Assembly: GCA_902800715.1 (NCBI GenBank)
Contig: CADCFN010000017.1
Span: forward strand, 1 to 51,853
Origin: an uncultured Bacteroidales bacterium
GTDB taxonomy: Bacteria; Bacteroidota; Bacteroidia; Bacteroidales; Muribaculaceae
DNA length: 51,853 bases
Reading direction: 5' to 3'
Position 1 is the first letter of the stretch. Each line of letters opens with the position of its first letter. Below, one piece after another: positions 51,096 through 51,853 of the stretch. A program made the translations under genes and the position numbers. The notes below the pieces were generated by a model. The model did no database searches, had not been told where the DNA came from, and saw nothing but the letters and a program-made list of their open reading frames with translations.

Positions 51096-51853
51096 AGGCT
51101 TTTGTCATTCGTAAAACAACGGATTCTTTGAATTCTTTTACGGTTTCCACGTCATAACCTTGTTGTGTAAAGATATTTCTTATCATTTCCAAGTTATCAG
51201 TTGACCCGGGAGACGGGAGATTACCCACATAATAGAGTTCTGGATAGGAAAAAACATTTATTCCCGTTAAATATTTCAACAAGGTTTCCTTGTCTTTCAT
51301 ACGCATCCTTGCGTCCATTGTTATAATACTCTTTTGCGCCTCTGGACTAAACACTGGAGAGTGGTGGAAATAGTAATGGAATGTACCGGCAGCCCATTCT
51401 TGTACCAATGTATGAGAACGATATCCACCAACTTCCATCCAGGTGTTTGTCGCTTCTCGGACATCATTCTTTAAGCCGTAAGGTGATAACCACATTTGTG
51501 TATAGAAAATCGCAGCAATGACGATAGGGGCAAAACACATCAACTTGTGCAACCAACTCTTGATAGCAATGTTTTGGCAAAAAACACAGGTGCCGGTTAC
51601 AAGTGTAAAAATGAGCAAGGGGGCGAAGAAAAGAACATATCTACCGCCTTCGCCCGTGATAATATTATAGCATCCATATTGACCTGTCCACCAGTTATAT
51701 GCATAGAAAGTACATGCGCTGGCAATGAAAAATGCCATGAAACAGATGATGCATGCTATCAGACATGACGCCAGCACGCGAGCCCTTTTCCATCGAAAAA
51801 CGGAAATAATGGTACAAATGCCCATGCCGACGACAATCAGATTCATCGCCAAT
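51091..51853 (-). CDS. GT-C fold membrane glycosyltransferase, copy 3 (runs off the right edge)
   Basis: The C-terminal 254 codons of a third relative of the two GT-C proteins, from AMNLIVVGMGICTIISVFRWKRARVL to the stop. It keeps the block SWLHKLMCFAPIVIAAIFYTQMWLSP and GGYRSHTLVQEWAAGTFHYYFHHSPVFSPEAQ. It carries a few extra residues in one loop (CYNIITGEGGRYVLFF against CNNIINGNRYIIFF). The catalytic N terminus lies outside the window, so intactness cannot be judged. Confidence 0.85.
   Translation of the reverse strand, partial: LAMNLIVVGMGICTIISVFRWKRARVLASCLIACIICFMAFFIASACTFYAYNWWTGQYGCYNIITGEGGRYVLFFAPLLIFTLVTGTCVFCQNIAIKSWLHKLMCFAPIVIAAIFYTQMWLSPYGLKNDVREATNTWMEVGGYRSHTLVQEWAAGTFHYYFHHSPVFSPEAQKSIITMDARMRMKDKETLLKYLTGINVFSYPELYYVGNLPSPGSTDNLEMIRNIFTQQGYDVETVKEFKESVVLRMTKAS

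Noticed and set aside
45750-51853. O-antigen ligase or polymerase identity for the repeated membrane proteins
   Set aside because: The D-E pair in the first external loop, the helix pattern and the GtrA-GT2 neighbours fit GT-C/GT39 glycosyltransferases better than Wzy or WaaL proteins.
1-51853. tRNA or rRNA genes
   Set aside because: I found no cloverleaf with the conserved GTTCRANNC T-loop in the spacers and no rRNA-like stretch; a dedicated scan would be decisive.

Overview
This window looks like a chromosomal segment of a gut or rumen Bacteroidales bacterium, probably in the Prevotellaceae/Muribaculaceae range; the family cannot be fixed from the sequence alone. The signs are many promoters with the Bacteroidetes -7 motif TAnnTTTG and no Shine-Dalgarno, a DUF4296 lipoprotein next to lspA, a long IleRS with a GIHH signature, a DksA-like protein with a single cysteine, dockerin-ending secreted proteins, and heptanucleotide repeats in gene spacers.

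Layout. 1-7.7 kb is housekeeping and envelope: the 5' part of pnp (its expected start is missing), a large M16 zinc peptidase, a CDP-alcohol phosphatidyltransferase, an ATP-grasp enzyme, a class A acid phosphatase and luxS. 7.7-10.1 kb is a visibly AT-rich two-gene O-acyltransferase cassette (MBOAT plus SGNH-like protein). 10.4-17.2 kb is a core run: ileS, a dksA-like gene, lspA, a DUF4296 lipoprotein and a split chromate transporter. 17.2-30.8 kb is accessory: four secreted proteins ending in dockerin-type repeats, an ABC export operon (permease-ATPase-permease), and long spacers full of inverted-repeat elements. One element is inserted inside another, and one has a direct repeat at both ends like a target duplication. 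31-38.7 kb holds a two-component pair, then a murein-peptide salvage run (transglutaminase-like protein, NlpC/P60 peptidase, exported dipeptide epimerase), then a second SGNH plus MBOAT pair of ordinary composition. 38.9-45.5 kb holds glycyl-tRNA synthetase, an FKBP lipoprotein, an AAA-CYTH fusion, a TPR protein, a cytidylate-kinase-like protein and a small secreted protein. 45.7 kb to the end is a Gtr-type glycosylation cassette (GtrA flippase, GT2 transferase, GT-C membrane transferase). Its GT-C gene is present three times; copy 2 still carries scraps of a GT2 gene and a copy of the cassette promoter.

How the parts fit. Much of the window concerns the cell surface: lipoprotein processing, peptidoglycan peptide recycling, two O-acylation systems, lipid-linked sugar transfer and secreted dockerin proteins. 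The most unusual signals are the decayed, multiplied Gtr cassette; the dockerin cluster embedded in MITE-like elements; two promoters sharing an identical 17-bp upstream box at almost the same distance; heptamer repeats that begin at stop codons and in one case encode a protein's C terminus; and the apparently beheaded pnp.
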